A DNA stretch of 47,444 bases from Streptococcus sanguinis SK355 (GTDB taxonomy: Bacteria; Bacillota; Bacilli; Lactobacillales; Streptococcaceae), in contig NZ_GL890993.1 of assembly GCF_000212855.1 (NCBI RefSeq), positions 1,669,311 through 1,716,754 of the forward strand. The letters run 5' to 3'. Positions 19,457 to 27,995 of the stretch are shown here, piece by piece; the first letter of the stretch is position 1; every line of letters begins with the position of its first letter. The notes under the pieces are model-generated. The model worked only from the letters and a program-made list of their open reading frames with translations, was not told where the DNA came from and made no database searches. A program made the translations under genes and the position numbers.

Positions 19457-20296
19457 ATGACGCTTGCAGATACGATTTTCAAAGAGAATATTAAAAAAAT
19501 TATGGAGCAGGGTGTTTTTTCTGAAAATGCCCGTCCGCGCTACAAGGATGGAAATGTGGCCAATTCCAAATATATCACCGGTTCTTTTGCGGAATACGAT
19601 TTGAGCAAGGGCGAGTTCCCTATTACGACTCTGCGCCCTATTGCCATCAAGTCTGCCATCAAGGAAGTCCTTTGGATCTATCAAGATCAGTCTAATAGTT
19701 TGGAACTGCTCAACGACAAGTATCATGTTCACTATTGGAATGACTGGGAAGTTGGCGATACGGGTACTATCGGGCAGCGCTACGGAGCTGTTGTCAAGAA
19801 GCATGATATTATCCATAAAATTCTCCAACAGCTGGAAGCCAATCCTTGGAATCGTCGTAATATCATCTCTCTCTGGGATTATGAAGCTTTTGAAGAGAGT
19901 GACGGCTTGCTTCCATGCGCTTTTCAAACCATGTTTGACGTTCGGCGTGTAGATGGTGACATTTATCTGGATGCGACTCTGACTCAGCGCTCAAATGATA
20001 TGCTGGTTGCTCACCACATCAATGCTATGCAGTATGTGGCTCTGCAGATGATGATTGCCAAGCATTTCGGATGGAAGGTCGGCAAATTCTTTTACTTTAT
20101 CAATAACTTGCATATCTATGACAATCAGTTCGAGCAGGCGGAGGAGCTATTGCGTCGGGAACCTAGCGAATGTCAACCTCGACTCGTTTTAAATGTGCCG
20201 GATGAGACTAATTTCTTTGATATCAAAGCAGAAGATTTTGAGTTATTAGACTATGATCCTGTTAAACCTCAGCTGAAGTTTGATTTGGCTATTTAA
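19457..20296 (+). CDS. thyA: Thymidylate synthase
   Basis: Methylates dUMP to dTMP using 5,10-methylenetetrahydrofolate and yields dihydrofolate. A 279-residue enzyme; the nucleophile is C154 in LPCAFQT, followed by the dUMP-binding [18 protein letters not shown] and [11 protein letters not shown] segments. The residues after the cysteine (AFQ rather than the common HxL) are the form I recall for other streptococci. Functionally linked to the next gene, dihydrofolate reductase, which regenerates tetrahydrofolate. A GAAGGAG ribosome site precedes the ATG. Confidence 0.95.
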   Translation: MTLADTIFKENIKKIMEQGVFSENARPRYKDGNVANSKYITGSFAEYDLSKGEFPITTLRPIAIKSAIKEVLWIYQDQSNSLELLNDKYHVHYWNDWEVGDTGTIGQRYGAVVKKHDIIHKILQQLEANPWNRRNIISLWDYEAFEESDGLLPCAFQTMFDVRRVDGDIYLDATLTQRSNDMLVAHHINAMQYVALQMMIAKHFGWKVGKFFYFINNLHIYDNQFEQAEELLRREPSECQPRLVLNVPDETNFFDIKAEDFELLDYDPVKPQLKFDLAI

Positions 20297-20420
20297 CGAT
20301 TTTAATAAGTGTATGCGAAAACTGCCAACCTCTGCAAAAGTTCTGCTTGAATCATACTTTAAACATGCCTTTTTACAGCAAATTTGATAGAATAGAGTTA
20401 CTAATACAAAGGATAAAAGG

Positions 20421-20933
20421 ATGACAAAGAAGATTATTGCCATTTGGGCTCAGGCAGAGGATGGTCTGATTGGAAAAGACAAGGTCATGCCTTGGCATCT
20501 CCCAGCAGAATTGCAGCATTTTAAAGCAACAACGACTGGACATGCTATTTTGATGGGCCGAGTGACCTTTGATGGTCTGCAGCGTCGCGTTTTGCCAAAT
20601 CGAATCAGTTTGATTATGAGTAAGGACAAGAACTATCAAGTCGATAACGAGAATGTCCTGCTATTCAGTAATGTGGATGATGTCTTGGATTGGTATCAGA
20701 AGCAAGACAGAAACTTGTATATTATTGGCGGAGCGCAAATTATCAGGGCTTTTGAGCCGTATTTGGAAGAATTGATTCAGACTCAGATTGCTGCTAAGTT
20801 GGAAGGAGATACCTATTTCCCTGAGACATTTGACTGGGCTCCTTATCAGGAAGTTAGCAATGAATTTCATGCCAAAGATGAAAAGAATCCTTATGATTTT
20901 ACTATAAAAAGATACCAAAGGAAGGACTCGTAA
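20421..20933 (+). CDS. folA: Dihydrofolate reductase
   Basis: NADPH-dependent reduction of dihydrofolate to tetrahydrofolate; the target of trimethoprim. A 170-residue protein with [24 protein letters not shown] at the N terminus, covering the substrate loop and the conserved Trp and Pro. The NADPH-binding [11 protein letters not shown] and YIIGGAQI segments follow. Also called dfr or dyr. A likely extended -10 (TGATAGAAT, 20385-20393) lies before it. Only 2 nt separate it from the small ORF that follows. Confidence 0.94.
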   Translation: MTKKIIAIWAQAEDGLIGKDKVMPWHLPAELQHFKATTTGHAILMGRVTFDGLQRRVLPNRISLIMSKDKNYQVDNENVLLFSNVDDVLDWYQKQDRNLYIIGGAQIIRAFEPYLEELIQTQIAAKLEGDTYFPETFDWAPYQEVSNEFHAKDEKNPYDFTIKRYQRKDS

Positions 20934-20935
20934 GA

Positions 20936-21106
20936 ATGGAACGTAGTATTTTTGGTTTTTTTACGGCCTTTTTATGTGTCATTTGTCTTATTTGTGCCGT
21001 TCAAACCTTTCGAAAAAAGCGATTCGGACTGGCGGCTTTATTTTTGCTGAATGCTTTTACAAATCTTGTAAATTCCATTCATGCTTTTTATATGACACTT
21101 TTTTAA
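20936..21106 (+). CDS. Small membrane protein of 56 residues between folA and clpX
   Basis: ATG 20936 to TAA 21104-21106 encodes 56 residues, starting MERSIFGFFTAFLCVICLIC and ending HAFYMTLF. There are two hydrophobic stretches (about 5-22 and 31-42) separated by the basic turn TFRKKRFG, so a two-helix hairpin with the basic loop inside is likely. An AAGGAAGGA site (20917-20925) lies inside folA 10 nt upstream. Pneumococcus has a similar small gene in the same slot, as far as I recall. Function unknown. It is cysteine-containing and very aromatic-rich. Confidence 0.7.
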   Translation: MERSIFGFFTAFLCVICLICAVQTFRKKRFGLAALFLLNAFTNLVNSIHAFYMTLF

Positions 21107-21157
21107 CATGTACGAAAGAAAATAAATAGATTTAGAATTTTAGAATTGGAGTAAACA

Positions 21158-22387
21158 ATGCCTACAAGTCGTAATGATGATATGATGGTTTTTTGTTCTT
21201 TCTGTGGGAAGAACCAAGATGAGGTGCAGAAGATTATCGCTGGTAACAATGCCTTTATCTGTAATGAATGTGTGGAACTGGCACAGGAGATCATCCGTGA
21301 AGAGCTAGCCGAGGAAGTGCTGGCAGATCTGTCTGAGGTACCAAAACCTCAGGAGCTGCTGAATATCTTGAACCACTATGTTATCGGGCAAGACCGAGCT
21401 AAGCGTGCCTTAGCAGTAGCGGTCTATAATCACTACAAACGTATTAACTACCACGACAGCCGTGAAGAAGAAGATGTGGAACTGCAAAAGTCAAATATTT
21501 TGATGATTGGCCCGACCGGGTCAGGTAAGACCTTCCTGGCGCAGACTCTTGCTCGCAGTCTCAATGTGCCTTTCGCAATTGCGGACGCAACAGCTCTGAC
21601 TGAAGCTGGTTATGTCGGTGAAGATGTGGAAAATATCCTCCTCAAGCTTTTGCAGGCGGCTGACTTTAATATTGAGCGTGCAGAACGCGGCATTATCTAT
21701 GTCGATGAGATTGATAAGATTGCCAAGAAAGGTGAGAATGTCTCAATTACTCGTGATGTTTCGGGTGAAGGAGTTCAACAAGCTCTTCTGAAGATTATCG
21801 AAGGAACAGTAGCTAGTGTGCCGCCGCAAGGTGGACGCAAGCATCCGCAGCAGGAAATGATTCAGGTTGATACCAAGAATATTCTCTTCATCGTTGGTGG
21901 TGCTTTTGACGGTATTGAAGAAATCGTCAAACAGCGTCTGGGTGAGAAAATCATTGGTTTCGGTCAGAATAACCGTGCGATTGACGAAGATGGCTCCTAC
22001 ATGCAGGAAATCATCTCAGAAGACGTCCAAAAGTTTGGTATTATCCCTGAGTTAATCGGTCGTTTGCCGGTCTTTGCTGCGCTGGAGCAGCTGACAGTGG
22101 ATGATTTGGTTCGGATTTTGAAAGAGCCGAGAAATGCCCTTATTAAGCAGTATCAGGCACTCTTGTCCTATGATGATGTTAAGCTTGAATTTGACGAAGA
22201 TGCTCTGCAGGAGATTGCCAATAAAGCGATCGAACGTAAAACTGGTGCACGAGGGCTTCGCTCTATCATTGAAGAAACTATGATGGATGTCATGTTTGAA
22301 GTTCCGAGTCAGGAAAATGTCAAACTTGTCCGCATTACCAAAGAAGCAGTAGATGGAACAGATAAGCCTATTCTAGAAACTGCCTAA
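21158..22387 (+). CDS. clpX: ATP-dependent Clp protease ATPase subunit ClpX
   Basis: AAA+ unfoldase that recognises tagged substrates and feeds them to ClpP. 409 residues. The N-terminal zinc-binding domain has C13, C16, C35 and C38. Walker A is GPTGSGKT near residue 118 and Walker B is [11 protein letters not shown]. The IGF loop that docks on ClpP is present (IIGFGQ, near residue 265), as is the sensor-2 motif GARGLRSI. clpP itself is not in this window. It is followed by ysxC with a 10-nt gap, a conserved streptococcal pair. Confidence 0.96.
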   Translation: MPTSRNDDMMVFCSFCGKNQDEVQKIIAGNNAFICNECVELAQEIIREELAEEVLADLSEVPKPQELLNILNHYVIGQDRAKRALAVAVYNHYKRINYHDSREEEDVELQKSNILMIGPTGSGKTFLAQTLARSLNVPFAIADATALTEAGYVGEDVENILLKLLQAADFNIERAERGIIYVDEIDKIAKKGENVSITRDVSGEGVQQALLKIIEGTVASVPPQGGRKHPQQEMIQVDTKNILFIVGGAFDGIEEIVKQRLGEKIIGFGQNNRAIDEDGSYMQEIISEDVQKFGIIPELIGRLPVFAALEQLTVDDLVRILKEPRNALIKQYQALLSYDDVKLEFDEDALQEIANKAIERKTGARGLRSIIEETMMDVMFEVPSQENVKLVRITKEAVDGTDKPILETA

Positions 22388-22397
22388 CGAGGTGCTT

Positions 22398-22985
22398 ATG
22401 GAAATCAATACACACAATGCTGAGATTTTGCTGAGTGCAGCCAATAAATCGCACTACCCTCAAGATGATATTCCAGAGATTGCCTTAGCTGGCCGATCAA
22501 ACGTCGGAAAGTCCAGTTTCATCAATACACTTCTCAATCGCAAAAATTTAGCGCGAACTTCAGGAAAACCTGGAAAAACTCAGCTGCTAAACTTTTTCAA
22601 CATTGATGACAAGATGCGTTTTGTCGATGTGCCAGGTTATGGCTATGCCCGTGTTTCCAAAAAAGAGCGTGAAAAATGGGGCCGGATGATTGAGGAGTAT
22701 CTAACCAGTCGTGAAAATCTCAGAGCGGTTGTCAGCCTTGTTGATCTTCGGCATGATCCTAGTGCAGATGATGTGCAAATGTATGAATTTCTGAAATATT
22801 ATGACATTCCAGTCATTCTAGTAGCGACCAAAGCTGATAAAATCCCTCGCGGAAAATGGAATAAGCACGAGTCAGCTATTAAGAAAAAGCTGGACTTTGA
22901 CAAAAATGATGATTTCATTCTTTTCTCCTCAGTCACCAAGGATGGCTTAGATGCTGCTTGGGATGCGATTTTGTCAAAAATTTAA
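22398..22985 (+). CDS. ysxC: Ribosome biogenesis GTPase YsxC/EngB
   Basis: Essential GTPase for 50S assembly in Gram-positives. A 195-residue TRAFAC GTPase. G1 is GRSNVGKSS, the G2/switch region contains [10 protein letters not shown]3 is DVPGYG, G4 is TKAD, and the G5-like FSSVTKDGL is at the end. I chose ATG 22398 over the in-frame GTG 22392 because the ribosome site CGAGGTG (22389-22395) precedes it. Probably co-transcribed with clpX and closed by a strong terminator. Confidence 0.94.
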   Translation: MEINTHNAEILLSAANKSHYPQDDIPEIALAGRSNVGKSSFINTLLNRKNLARTSGKPGKTQLLNFFNIDDKMRFVDVPGYGYARVSKKEREKWGRMIEEYLTSRENLRAVVSLVDLRHDPSADDVQMYEFLKYYDIPVILVATKADKIPRGKWNKHESAIKKKLDFDKNDDFILFSSVTKDGLDAAWDAILSKI

Positions 22986-22996
22986 CAATACGAATT

Positions 22997-23027
22997 AAAT
23001 CCAACTCGTTTTTGAGTTGGATTTTTT
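22997..23027 (+). terminator. Terminator of clpX-ysxC
   Basis: Ten-base stem AATCCAACTC / GAGTTGGATT, a GTTTTT loop, then T residues. Confidence 0.9.
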
Positions 23028-23090
23028 GAAATAAAACGAAAAATGTCATATACTTGTAAATTATCAATAGTGTTTTTTTAATCTTTAGTA

Positions 23091-23099
23091 TGTTACAAT
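23091..23099 (+). promoter_or_regulatory. Extended -10 promoter of the glucosaminidase gene
   Basis: TGTTACAAT at 23091-23099, about 34 bp before the GTG start. Confidence 0.5.
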
Positions 23100-23132
23100 G
23101 GTATCATTAACATCTTATTCAGGAGAAGTGCT

Positions 23133-23831
23133 GTGAAAAAGAGAATTTCAAAAAAAGGTAAGAGAATCCTTTCAGCTTTATTCATCATGACAACGACGAT
23201 TGCTGTTGGTTTTGTCTTGGCAAAGCATATTAATCCTGCTAGTGCCAGTAATAGTGATCAGCAGCCTATGAATCAAACAGACTATTTCATCTCACAAATC
23301 GGTGAGCCAGCTCGTCAGTTGGGACAGGACAATGATCTTTATGCTTCTGTTATGATTGCACAGGCTATTTTAGAAAGTGGCTCAGGACAGTCTGGTCTGT
23401 CTGGTGATCCTCATTATAATCTTTTTGGTATCAAAGGTCACTATGATGGTCAGTCTGCTAATATGGAGACTTGGGAAGATGATGGAGAGGGAAATGCTTA
23501 TACCATCAACGACAGTTTCCGTTCATATCCTAGCTATGTAGAGTCTCTGCAAGACTATGTTACGGTTCTCAAACAGGGGCATTTTGCAGGCGCATGGAAG
23601 AGTAATGCGCCAACCTATCAGGACGCAACAGCTGCCCTGACTGGTGTCTATGCGACAGATACTAGTTACAATGCTAAATTGAATTATATTATTGAAAAAT
23701 ACAATTTGACTCGCTTTGATTCACCACTCTATGAGTCTGGTGCTGGCTATATCGTTTACAATCCCTATCGTCAGCAATACACTACTCAAGATATCTTGGA
23801 TGTCGATACCGCCTGGGCGAATAGATTATAA
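23133..23831 (+). CDS. Secreted glucosaminidase-domain peptidoglycan hydrolase
   Basis: A 232-residue exported protein. It has a basic N terminus and a hydrophobic segment (about 16-30), which could be a cleaved signal or a membrane anchor. Residues 50-195 match the FlgJ/LytG-type N-acetylglucosaminidase domain; the likely catalytic Glu is E81 in AQAILESGSG, followed by NLFGIKG and SYVESLQDYV. No choline-binding or LysM repeats are present, so wall attachment is not obvious. It starts with GTG 23133, supported by AGGAGAAG at 23121-23128. A role in wall remodelling or cell separation is inferred. Confidence 0.88.
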   Translation: MKKRISKKGKRILSALFIMTTTIAVGFVLAKHINPASASNSDQQPMNQTDYFISQIGEPARQLGQDNDLYASVMIAQAILESGSGQSGLSGDPHYNLFGIKGHYDGQSANMETWEDDGEGNAYTINDSFRSYPSYVESLQDYVTVLKQGHFAGAWKSNAPTYQDATAALTGVYATDTSYNAKLNYIIEKYNLTRFDSPLYESGAGYIVYNPYRQQYTTQDILDVDTAWANRL

Positions 23832-23842
23832 TGTAGACAACA

Positions 23843-23868
23843 AAAAAAGAGGGAGACCTCTTTTTTAT
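23843..23868 (+). terminator. Terminator after the glucosaminidase gene
   Basis: Stem AAAAAAGAGG / CCTCTTTTTT with a GAGA loop. It is symmetrical enough to work on both strands. Confidence 0.85.
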
Positions 23869-23953
23869 GTCTCCTTGCCGGTCTCTCTAGTTTCGAATTT
23901 TCGTATTTGCTAGTATTGATCCTGCTCACTTAAGTAGATTCTAGGAGTGTTTC

Positions 23954-24901
23954 ATGGGAAAATTTAAAGATTTGCTTGAAAAGCAAGAGATTATTATTTT
24001 AGATGGAGCCTTGGGTACAGAGTTGGAAAGCCTGGGTTATGATGTATCTGGTAAGCTTTGGTCCGCTCAATACCTATTAGACCAGCCTCAGATTATTCAA
24101 GATGTGCATGAAAGCTATGTGAGAGCTGGCAGCGATATCATCACTACGTCCAGTTATCAGGCCAGTATTTCAGCATTTATAGAGGCAGGACTGACTCCTG
24201 AAAAGGGTTATGATCTTTTGAAAGAGACAGTCTTCTTAGCACAAAAGGCAATCGAAAATGTCTGGCAAGAATTATCTCCAGAAGAGCAAAAGCAGCGACC
24301 CTATCCTCTGATTGCAGGCTCGGTAGGGCCTTATGCTGCATATTTAGCTGATGGTTCGGAGTATACGGGAGACTACCAGCTGAGCGAGGGAGAATTCCAA
24401 GAGTTTCACCGTCCGCGTATTCAAGCTTTGTTAGAAGTAGGCTGTGATTTATTGGCTATTGAAACCATTCCAAATGGGGCAGAAGCGGCAGCAATCCTCC
24501 GACTTTTAGCTGAGGAATTTCCGCAGGCTGAGGCTTATTTGTCCTTTGTTGCCCAGTCGGAGAATGCTATATCAGATGGCACTAAGATTGAGGAATTAGG
24601 AAACTTGGCTCAAGAAAGTCCACAAGTCTTGGCAGTTGGTTTTAACTGTACAGCTCCGCATTTAATTGCTCCATTATTAGATGGGCTTGGACAAGTGTGC
24701 AACAAACCTTTTCTGACCTATCCAAATTCTGGCGAAACTTATAATGGCTTGACCAAGACTTGGCACGACGATCCAGAGCAGAAGCGGAGCTTGCTGGAAA
24801 ATAGTAAACTTTGGCAAGAGCAAGGAGTGCAGCTTTTTGGTGGTTGTTGTCGAACACGACCAGAAGATATTGCTCAGTTAGGAAAAGGATTTAAGGATTG
24901 A
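23954..24901 (+). CDS. mmuM: Homocysteine S-methyltransferase
   Basis: Makes methionine by moving a methyl group from S-methylmethionine or S-adenosylmethionine to homocysteine. A 315-residue barrel enzyme. The start is marked by ILDGALGTELE. The zinc-binding cysteines are in GFNCTAP and GGCCRTRP near the C terminus. No S-methylmethionine permease gene (mmuP) is next to it. The stop codon lies inside the terminator stem. Its methionine-making role may matter to the Met-rich redox island downstream, but no direct link is visible. Confidence 0.92.
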   Translation: MGKFKDLLEKQEIIILDGALGTELESLGYDVSGKLWSAQYLLDQPQIIQDVHESYVRAGSDIITTSSYQASISAFIEAGLTPEKGYDLLKETVFLAQKAIENVWQELSPEEQKQRPYPLIAGSVGPYAAYLADGSEYTGDYQLSEGEFQEFHRPRIQALLEVGCDLLAIETIPNGAEAAAILRLLAEEFPQAEAYLSFVAQSENAISDGTKIEELGNLAQESPQVLAVGFNCTAPHLIAPLLDGLGQVCNKPFLTYPNSGETYNGLTKTWHDDPEQKRSLLENSKLWQEQGVQLFGGCCRTRPEDIAQLGKGFKD

Positions 24902-24924
24902 AAATTTATTTTCAATCCTTTTTT
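24893..24924 (+). terminator. Terminator overlapping the mmuM stop codon
   Basis: Twelve-base perfect stem AAGGATTGAAAA / TTTTCAATCCTT with a TTTA loop and a T run. The TGA stop (24899-24901) is in the left arm. Confidence 0.88.
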
Positions 24925-24944
24925 AGAAAATTTAAAAAGGTTCT

Positions 24945-24982
24945 CGAAAACGCTATCAAAAGCAAGAACTTTGTGATATACT
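24945..24982 (+). promoter_or_regulatory. cre (CcpA) box and promoter of the formate/nitrite channel gene
   Basis: CGAAAACGCTATCA (24945-24958) matches 13 of 14 positions of the cre consensus. It overlaps the -35 region of an extended -10 promoter TGATATACT (24974-24982). CcpA binding here would be expected to block or modulate transcription. Confidence 0.65.
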
Positions 24983-25014
24983 ATACATAGTTTAAATTAA
25001 TAGGAGAATTTTTT

Positions 25015-25812
25015 ATGCCTGAATCGACATTTATCCCTAAAATTGAAGCAGCTTGCCGCAAGAAAGAAGCTTTGTTTGATACAAGCAAGGCCAAGTACGC
25101 TGTTCGTTCCATCTTTGCTGGAGCTTTCCTAACCTTTAGTACTGGTGCTGGAGCCATTGCGGCAGATTTGACGAATAAGATTGTTCCAGGAACTGGGCGT
25201 TTTCTCTTTCCTTTCATCTTTGCTTGGGGATTGGCTTACATTGTCTTTCTAAATGCAGAGTTGGTGACTTCCAATATGATGTTTCTGACTGCTGGTACCT
25301 TTTTGAAGAAGATTGACTGGAAAAAAGCCTTGATGATTTTGCTTTATTGTACCTTTTTCAATCTGATTGGGGCTTTGATTGCCGGCTGGCTCTTTGCTAA
25401 CTCGGCTGCTTATGCAGGGCTTAGCAAAGATAGTTTCATTTCTGGTGTTGTACAGATGAAGCTTGCCCGATCTAATGAGCTGATTCTGCTTGAGGGAGTG
25501 TTAGCCAATATTTTTGTTAATATCGCTATTCTTTCCTTCGTTTTGGTCAAGGATAGTACAGCTAAGCTCTTCTTAGTTATATCAGCCATTTATATGTTTG
25601 TATTCCTGACTAACGAACACTTGGCTGCTAACTTTGCTTCCTTTGCTATCGTGAAATTCAGCTCAGCAGCAGCGGAAATGCAAAATTTTGGTATTGGAAA
25701 TATCCTACGCCACTGGGGCGTAACCTTTATCGGTAACCTCATCGGTGGTGGCCTACTCATAGGTTTGCCATACGCTTGGTTTAATAAAAAGGAAGAACAT
25801 TACGTAGATTAA
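25015..25812 (+). CDS. Formate/nitrite transporter (FNT) family channel
   Basis: A 265-residue membrane protein with about six helices. FNT features include the N-terminal region GAFLTFSTGAGA, the loop TSNMMFL and the NWCVN-like pore region (here NIFVNIAILSF). In a lactic-acid bacterium the likely cargo is formate from pyruvate formate-lyase, or another small monocarboxylate; nitrite is possible. The upstream cre box fits control of mixed-acid fermentation by CcpA. Monocistronic, with its own terminator. Confidence 0.88.
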   Translation: MPESTFIPKIEAACRKKEALFDTSKAKYAVRSIFAGAFLTFSTGAGAIAADLTNKIVPGTGRFLFPFIFAWGLAYIVFLNAELVTSNMMFLTAGTFLKKIDWKKALMILLYCTFFNLIGALIAGWLFANSAAYAGLSKDSFISGVVQMKLARSNELILLEGVLANIFVNIAILSFVLVKDSTAKLFLVISAIYMFVFLTNEHLAANFASFAIVKFSSAAAEMQNFGIGNILRHWGVTFIGNLIGGGLLIGLPYAWFNKKEEHYVD

Positions 25813-25839
25813 AATGCAGCCTTAGGGCTGTATTTTTTT
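25811..25839 (+). terminator. Terminator of the FNT gene
   Basis: Stem ATGCAGCC / GGCTGTAT with a TTAG loop and seven T residues. Confidence 0.85.
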
Positions 25840-25997
25840 GAAAAAATATTTGGATTTCACTTTTCTAAAGTCTAATTCAAAAAAAGATGTCAATGCCTTT
25901 CAGTGCCTTTCAGTTCTCTAGTACGATCTCTGACTAACTTTCTAGTCTCTTCTTTAATTTTTATTGCCTATCAATCTCTAATATCTAAACAAAACAG

Positions 25998-26039
25998 TTG
26001 ACAGAATTATCGGAGTTTGTTAAATTTATTTGGTATATT
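25998..26039 (+). promoter_or_regulatory. Putative promoter of the 113-residue membrane protein gene
   Basis: TTGACA at 25998-26003 and an extended -10 TGGTATATT at 26031-26039. A nearer TAAATT at 26021 lies at exact 17-bp spacing from the TTGACA, so which -10 is used is unclear. Confidence 0.45.
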
Positions 26040-26060
26040 ATGTAATCAAAAGGAGATGTT

Positions 26061-26402
26061 ATGAATAAGATCACTATTCAGTCACCAGATGGAAGCAAAG
26101 TTAAAAGCTTGTCACCATCCTACTCTATTACAACGTTGCTATTTAGTTTTTTTGTCCCGCTTTTTCGAAAGGACTGGAAATACTTTGGTATTATTTTAGG
26201 TTCTTTCTGCGCTTTGCTTGTTATTGCCGTGCTTTTCATTCCAGAAGATTTGTTAAAGCCAACTGGAACAGCCTTTAATTTCTTTTGGACTTTTTTCTAT
26301 AATCGTTTTTGGATAAAAGATCGTGTTTTCAAAGATGGATGGCTGCCTGCCGATGAAGAAAGCAGAAATCTGCTTAAGAAGACTTTTCCTAATATGCCAT
26401 AA
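26061..26402 (+). CDS. Small membrane protein, DUF2628-like topology
   Basis: A 113-residue protein with two hydrophobic segments (about 24-36 and 42-60) and a polar C-terminal tail with FWIKDRVFKDGWLPADEESRNLL. The tail resembles the end of DUF2628-type small membrane proteins, where a GW-P-plus-acidic motif is common, but I am not certain of the family. An AAAGGAGATG ribosome site precedes the ATG. No neighbour suggests a function. Confidence 0.6.
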   Translation: MNKITIQSPDGSKVKSLSPSYSITTLLFSFFVPLFRKDWKYFGIILGSFCALLVIAVLFIPEDLLKPTGTAFNFFWTFFYNRFWIKDRVFKDGWLPADEESRNLLKKTFPNMP

Positions 26403-26508
26403 AACTACTGAAATAAATTTTTTCTATGATAAACAAAGTTAAATACACAAGAGGGGGGATGCGATATAAAAGGAGATAAAGAATTGAGTTTAGGAGGAAC
26501 TGAGGGAA

Positions 26509-27138
26509 GTGGGAAAAAGATTTAAGTTTTCGCCGCTTAGAGCTAGAATTTTGTTGATGATTGGTCCAGTAATAAGTGCTATCTTCTTTGGTTTATATTC
26601 GTGTAGTTTTATTTATCATACATTAAAAGAAGGATTATCATTTTGGCTAGATATGATTCGTGAAAATTTTATGTTTATTCTTTTCTTTATTTGGATCCAT
26701 ATGAGTTTAGTCGAGTCTATCTATAGAATGATAAAAAATAATCTTTTGTTAAACAGTAATATTCAGGAATTGAGAGATTGTTATCCTGAGCTTGAGGAGG
26801 ACTGGCAAAATCTTAATGATGCGGACTACTTTGACAAAGATTTGCAAGTTTTGGTTTATGGCGATCATCTCATTTGTTACAGGACATTTGATATTGCCTA
26901 CCTGCCAGAATGTTCTAAGATAGATGCATTTATGAAGGCATCTGTTTTTCGTCTTTCCCGTTTTCGTGAGGTAAGACGAGTTCATTTTTCTGCATGGTAC
27001 CTTGATGGCAATGAATCTGAACTCCGGACAGATGAGTTGCGAAAGTTTATTGGAATGAATCAGAAAGCTCATAAAGACGCCTTATTTGATTATTTAAGAG
27101 AGAACTTTGATTATATTGAACTCGAAACTTTCGACTAA
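26509..27138 (+). CDS. Membrane protein of unknown function
   Basis: A 209-residue protein I do not recognise. Two hydrophobic helices lie near residues 15-33 and 48-66, followed by a soluble C-terminal domain of about 135 residues rich in acidic and aromatic residues (NLNDADYFDKDLQVLVYGDHLICYRTF). The arrangement suggests a membrane-anchored cytosolic domain. It starts with GTG 26509, with TAGGAGG at 26490-26496 as ribosome site. The region is AT-rich and follows the other small membrane gene by about 100 nt. A terminator-like hairpin lies at 27195-27230. Confidence 0.65.
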   Translation: MGKRFKFSPLRARILLMIGPVISAIFFGLYSCSFIYHTLKEGLSFWLDMIRENFMFILFFIWIHMSLVESIYRMIKNNLLLNSNIQELRDCYPELEEDWQNLNDADYFDKDLQVLVYGDHLICYRTFDIAYLPECSKIDAFMKASVFRLSRFREVRRVHFSAWYLDGNESELRTDELRKFIGMNQKAHKDALFDYLRENFDYIELETFD

Positions 27139-27194
27139 GGGAAAGAAGTAGATATTAGTCAAGTAAGAAATTTGCAGAAAATAATGACTAAATT

Positions 27195-27230
27195 TAAAAA
27201 AGATTGTATAAAAAGCTTGCAATCTTTTTT
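27195..27230 (+). terminator. Terminator before the rplJ promoter
   Basis: Arms AAAAAAGATTG and CAATCTTTTTT with a loop of about 13 nt and a long T run. The right arm overlaps the -35 region of the rplJ promoter. Confidence 0.7.
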
Positions 27231-27245
27231 TTCTTTTGCTATAAT
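27217..27245 (+). promoter_or_regulatory. rplJL promoter
   Basis: TTGCAA (27217-27222), a 17-bp spacer, then TATAAT (27240-27245) with a TGC extension. This is one of the best promoters in the window, as expected for ribosomal protein genes. Confidence 0.8.
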
Positions 27246-27251
27246 TATCAA

Positions 27252-27405
27252 TGGTTTGAAAAAACTGCCTAAGACAGTAGGGGAGCTCGACTCATAAAGA
27301 TCCTACCGAGGACAAAACGTATCATGTAAAAAGAAGCGTATTGTACTTTCGTGTCTAGGTTTGGGCGCGTTTTTCTTTTGGAAAATTCCCAAGCAAAATA
27401 ATTAC
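27252..27405 (+). ncRNA. Ribosomal protein L10 leader (autoregulatory mRNA structure)
   Basis: The 170-nt untranslated region before rplJ has the layout of the Firmicutes L10 leader, to which the L10-L12 complex binds to reduce its own synthesis. Conserved-looking pieces are the GGGGAGCTC and CTACCGAGGAC segments. Mutually exclusive helices can be drawn: AAAACG (27314-27319) or AAAAGAA (27329-27335) with the T-rich CGTTTTTCTTTT (27368-27379). That tract would act as an attenuator. Confidence 0.7.
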
Positions 27406-27421
27406 GGAGGTGAAACACTAA

Positions 27422-27922
27422 ATGAGTGAAGCTATTATTGCTAAAAAAGCGGAACTGGTTGACGCAGTTGCTGAGAAAATGAAAGCTGCTGCATCTATCG
27501 TCGTTGTTGACGCTCGTGGTTTAACTGTTGAGCAAGATACCGTTCTTCGTCGTGAGCTTCGTGGAAGCGAAGTTGAGTACAAAGTTATCAAAAACTCAAT
27601 CTTGCGTCGTGCAGCTGAAAAAGCTGGACTTGAAGACTTGGCATCTGTTTTTGTTGGACCATCTGCAGTAGCATTTTCTAACGAAGATGTTGTTGCTCCA
27701 GCGAAAATCTTGAACGACTTTGCTAAGAACGCTGATGCACTTGAAATCAAAGGTGGTGCAATTGAAGGCGCTGTCGCATCAAAAGAAGAGATTCTTGCAC
27801 TTGCAACTCTTCCAAACCGCGAAGGACTTCTTTCTATGCTCCTTTCTGTACTTCAAGCGCCAGTTCGCAACGTTGCACTTGCTGTCAAAGCAGTTGCAGA
27901 CAACAAAGAAGACGCAGCTTAA
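27422..27922 (+). CDS. rplJ: Large ribosomal subunit protein L10 (uL10)
   Basis: Base of the ribosomal stalk: the N-terminal domain binds 23S rRNA and the C-terminal helix binds L7/L12 dimers. 166 residues, normal length, with [28 protein letters not shown] at the start. A strong GGAGGTG ribosome site precedes the ATG. Codon use is highly biased, as for an abundant protein. It is regulated through the upstream L10 leader. Confidence 0.97.
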   Translation: MSEAIIAKKAELVDAVAEKMKAAASIVVVDARGLTVEQDTVLRRELRGSEVEYKVIKNSILRRAAEKAGLEDLASVFVGPSAVAFSNEDVVAPAKILNDFAKNADALEIKGGAIEGAVASKEEILALATLPNREGLLSMLLSVLQAPVRNVALAVKAVADNKEDAA

Positions 27923-27928
27923 TCTTAA

Positions 27929-27951
27929 GCTACGCAGCGTAGCCTAGCTAC
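27929..27951 (+). other. Small hairpin between rplJ and rplL
   Basis: GCTACG (27929-27934), CAG, CGTAGC (27938-27943) forms a perfect 6-bp hairpin, and a further GCTACG follows at 27947. No T run follows, so it is not an ordinary terminator. It may mark RNA processing or tune the known excess of L7/L12 over L10; that is speculation. Confidence 0.4.
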
Positions 27952-27995
27952 GAAAAAAATATTATAAATTTAAAAATTATTTGGAGGAAATAACA

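Noticed and set aside
25893..25918. Short direct repeat of GCCTTTCAGT downstream of the FNT gene
   Set aside because: Only two adjacent copies of about 10 bp, with no further units, no spacer pattern and no gene context that suggests an operator or CRISPR.
26459..26479. A 6-codon frame preceded by a G-rich tract upstream of the 209-residue membrane protein
   Set aside because: Too short to support. The G tract and the AAAGGAG nearby can arise by chance, and the real gene has its own ribosome site.
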